This document shows, one piece after another, positions 61,344 through 64,000 of a DNA stretch of 64,000 nt (position 1 is its first letter; each line of letters starts with the position of its first letter). Made by a program: the position numbers and the translations under genes. Origin of the DNA: Serilophus lunatus (taxonomy: Eukaryota > Chordata > Aves > Passeriformes > Eurylaimidae); contig VXBA01005693.1 of NCBI GenBank assembly GCA_013399895.1, forward strand, positions 370,602-434,601, given 5' to 3'. The notes beneath the pieces are model-generated. The model saw only the letters and a program-made list of their open reading frames with translations, did no database searches and was not told the DNA's origin.

Positions 61344-64000
61344 CTGAAAAAAATAGGAGGGAAGCATAACAAAAAAAACCACCAGAGAAAAACAGGACAA
61401 ATACCCCTGCAAAGTGATGTCCCCAGACTTCCAGCTTTGATGGTGAAGTATTTAGCCAAAAAAAATCCTCTTGTCCTTTGAATAGTGACATGGTTTGGGA
61501 ATGACTTCTTGCCTCACCTTCCTTCCTCTGCACGCAGATTGCAGTCTAGGTTTCTGAGAAGTTTAATTTTTGGGGTGCTGGGTCTCTGAGAGTTGGCTTG
61601 TTTTAAGGCAGCACTCTTTGATAGGAGACACCTTTCACAATTCTTGGGTGGGCCCCAGAATCACCATCCACTTCTGAAAGGTCTGGCTCACAATCAGTGT
61701 CCTTACACCACCAGTATCTTGGGACAGAGTGCTGATGAATGCCACAGTTTATGAACACCAAAAGAAAAAAAAAAATCCAGCTTGCCTTTTGGTTTTACAC
61801 TGGGACGTTATCCTGGAGACCAATTTATTGGTGCAAATTCATAAGAATCAAACTGCTATGAATAAGCTTCAGGCAAATGTGAGATGCCAAAGTGACTGTC
61901 CTTGCAGAATTAAATCTGCCCTTCCTGGTTTGTGGGATGGATGCAGCAGGGTACAAGTTTCCCAACCTCTTTTCTCTTGAGAACATAACATGGGCAGAGC
62001 TGCTGTGGGGCTCCTGTCAGGATCCCATTGCTGCCTGAGCTGCTCTGGCAGTGGCTGCAGTGGGAACACTTGTGCCAGTAGCTCCCCACCTCTGGCTGCC
62101 AACTCCAGAGCTTGGGGTCTTCAGCTGGCTCAGGAAACTCAGCCTTGGGAAGCCTCAGCCTCTTCCCAAGACAATCACAGAATTGCAACCACTAACGCAG
62201 GGAAAAGCAAACATGCCCTTAAAACAGGACCCTAGATTTCAAGGGAAAGTACACTTTAGGAAGGAAAAATTACAATAGCAATGCTTTCTCATCTTTCACT
62301 GTGTCCACACTGTATCCACACAGGCAGGGGAAGCATAAATCACCTTTGCTGAGCTGTGAGCTGCTCCCCCTTTCTCCCACCAGCTCATGTAATCTGCACT
62401 GTGCTGCAGTCCTTGCTCCTGCACCGTGGATGTACTCTTAGTTTCTCATGCTCAAGGAAAGGAAATGTTAAATGCATTTATGTACATGTCACAGATTACA
62501 GAACACCCCACTCAAAAACACCCTGATGGCATTTCTGCAGATACTTCTTGCCCTTCCCTGAGGGAGCAGGACGCCTCACAAGTGCAATCATCCAGGCAAA
62601 ACACATCAGACAGAAATACAGCCCAGCATTTACAATGTATGTCTAAATAATAGCTCTTGTACCTGTTGAAAGGATTTGCAATTCCTCAGCTATTAGAGAT
62701 GTCAGAAACACTTGTCTAGAGCATTCATATTTCTGGCCAAAACAATTTGGATGTTACCTATGTCTCTAAACTAGAGCAAGCAACCTGTGCTCTGAAAGTC
62801 TCAGATCTAATTCCTTTCTTTTTTTTTTTATTTTTTTTTGCTATGATCCGACTCCCAGTGGAGTGGATAGCACAGCAAATGAAGAAATTAGTTCTTTTCA
62901 CAGAGATCTATTTTTCAATTTTCTCACAAAACCCAAGTGCTGATCAAAGCAAATGCTGTGTCCTATTTAAGCCAGGAGAAAAACTTACCGTGTGCTGCAC
63001 CTGGGATTGCACTCGAGTCTGAGAGTGAAAATAAGCAGAGAAACCTGTGTCCTCTCACTTCAGTGCTGCTCAGCTCTCTGATAGTGGCTGTAGCGTGCCA
63101 GAGACTGACAAGTTCCCTATAAACACTGTTCCAGTAAAAAAAAAAAACCCCAACAATCTTACTTTCACTCCCTCCCCCAGTCAAAACTCCCGTGGAGTAC
63201 TAGGAAATTCTCATCCAGAGAACAGTCAGCTGCAATCTGATGTTTATGGATGTAATAAAAGACTTACAAAATGAAGATGTATGTTTTTATAACCCTAGGG
63301 TGCAGTAAAGATATATGACTAAGAGTGGCAGTTTGTCTCATCTTAAAGAGACAAAGATCCATTTCTCTGCCCTGTTCTTTTCCAAGGGGAAGACCTTTGG
63401 TAACCCCTGTTTCTCAAGAAAATGAGACATTGCTCCAACATCATTTAGTCCTGCTTGTCCCCTCCTTTGTAGAACAGGAAGGTTAGGTGTGCTTTTACTC
63501 CCCTTATTACCCTCTGTCTTTTTTTTTTAATACCTCCAGGCAGGGCTGATACCCCAGGTGCACACAGACACCTTTTCTCTCAGTTTCTTCATTTGTTTTG
63601 CTGTGATTCCCTCCGTGAAAAGAAACTTTACTGCATGCAACGTGGCACCTTGCTGAGGGTCACCAGCTCCTCCTGCATCACCCCAGAACCCAACAGCAAC
63701 TCTGTTCTCACCAGCACCAGGAATGTGCAACGTTTGCACAATTCAAGCTGTTCAGCAAATCAGAGTTTTGCACAATATACAGGGTGTTTTGCAGATGACA
63801 AATGAAAATTAAAAATGCCCCCTCCTCCCTCCAGAAGACACTGCAATGGTGTAATTCTGGGCAGGGGACAAGCCAGCTCAGGCTTCCCTGGTCTTCCCAT
63901 GGCTCCTTCCCGCACTCACTGCGGGCACAGGGACTTGGGCTCCTTGCCCAGCGGCCCCTGCCGAGCTCAGCAGGGAGCCTGGCTGGGACATCATGGAAAA
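61344..64000 (-). other. PDE9A: PDE9A upstream intron and window edge
   Basis: No segment here resembles the N-terminal PDE9A exons known from mammals. T/A runs lie near 61750, 62820 and 63137. The last 100 bases turn GC-rich and contain a good minus-strand donor (gcagtgagtgcg at about 63918), so an unrecognised 5' exon at the edge is possible. Confidence 0.5.

Noticed and set aside
61518..61527. Possible 10-base micro-exon (AG|...|GTGAGG) on the minus strand upstream of the first PDE9A exon
   Set aside because: Too short to support and no counterpart is known in PDE9A.
1..64000. CRISPR arrays, operons, tRNA/rRNA genes, endogenous retroviral genes
   Set aside because: Looked for by eye on both strands; none recognised. 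The DNA is typical vertebrate intron and intergenic sequence.

Overview
The window is nuclear DNA from a vertebrate, almost certainly a bird. It holds split genes with GT-AG introns, and more than a dozen fragments of CR1-type LINE 3' ends (antisense copies read like 'gggttggaagggacc', sense copies end in 'ttctgtgattctgtga'). The introns are short for a vertebrate. A passerine or other neoavian is plausible, but the sequence cannot settle the order.

Two protein-coding genes are present, arranged tail to tail. On the + strand is WDR4 (non-catalytic partner of METTL1 in tRNA m7G46 methylation), with ten coding exons between 1335 and 18476. Exon 1 with the start codon lies to the left of the window. 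On the - strand is PDE9A (cGMP-specific 3',5'-cyclic phosphodiesterase), with fourteen coding exons running from 61343 down to 36265. These cover the whole catalytic domain and the stop codon; the N-terminal exons lie to the right of the window, or are unrecognised in 61344-64000. All exon phases join without a frameshift: 378 residues for the visible WDR4 part and 430 for PDE9A. The same two genes are neighbours with the same convergent orientation in human 21q22.3, so this is conserved synteny.

Layout: 1-1334 WDR4 intron 1 with a GT/CCCC minisatellite, an AT-repeat tract and two CR1 pieces; 1335-18476 WDR4 exons 2-11; 18477 to about 19375 WDR4 3'UTR; about 19.4-34.1 kb intergenic DNA with CR1 fragments and no recognisable gene; about 34.1-36.26 kb probable PDE9A 3'UTR; 36265-61343 PDE9A exons; 61344-64000 upstream PDE9A intron, with a GC-rich edge that could contain another exon.

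The two products are not known to work together. WDR4 acts with METTL1 on tRNA; PDE9A hydrolyses cGMP. I see no CRISPR, prokaryotic, viral or otherwise novel system here. The points most worth a second look are the shortened PDE9A C-terminus, the window-start minisatellite, a G-quadruplex-prone tract in a PDE9A intron, and inverted CR1 pairs inside introns.
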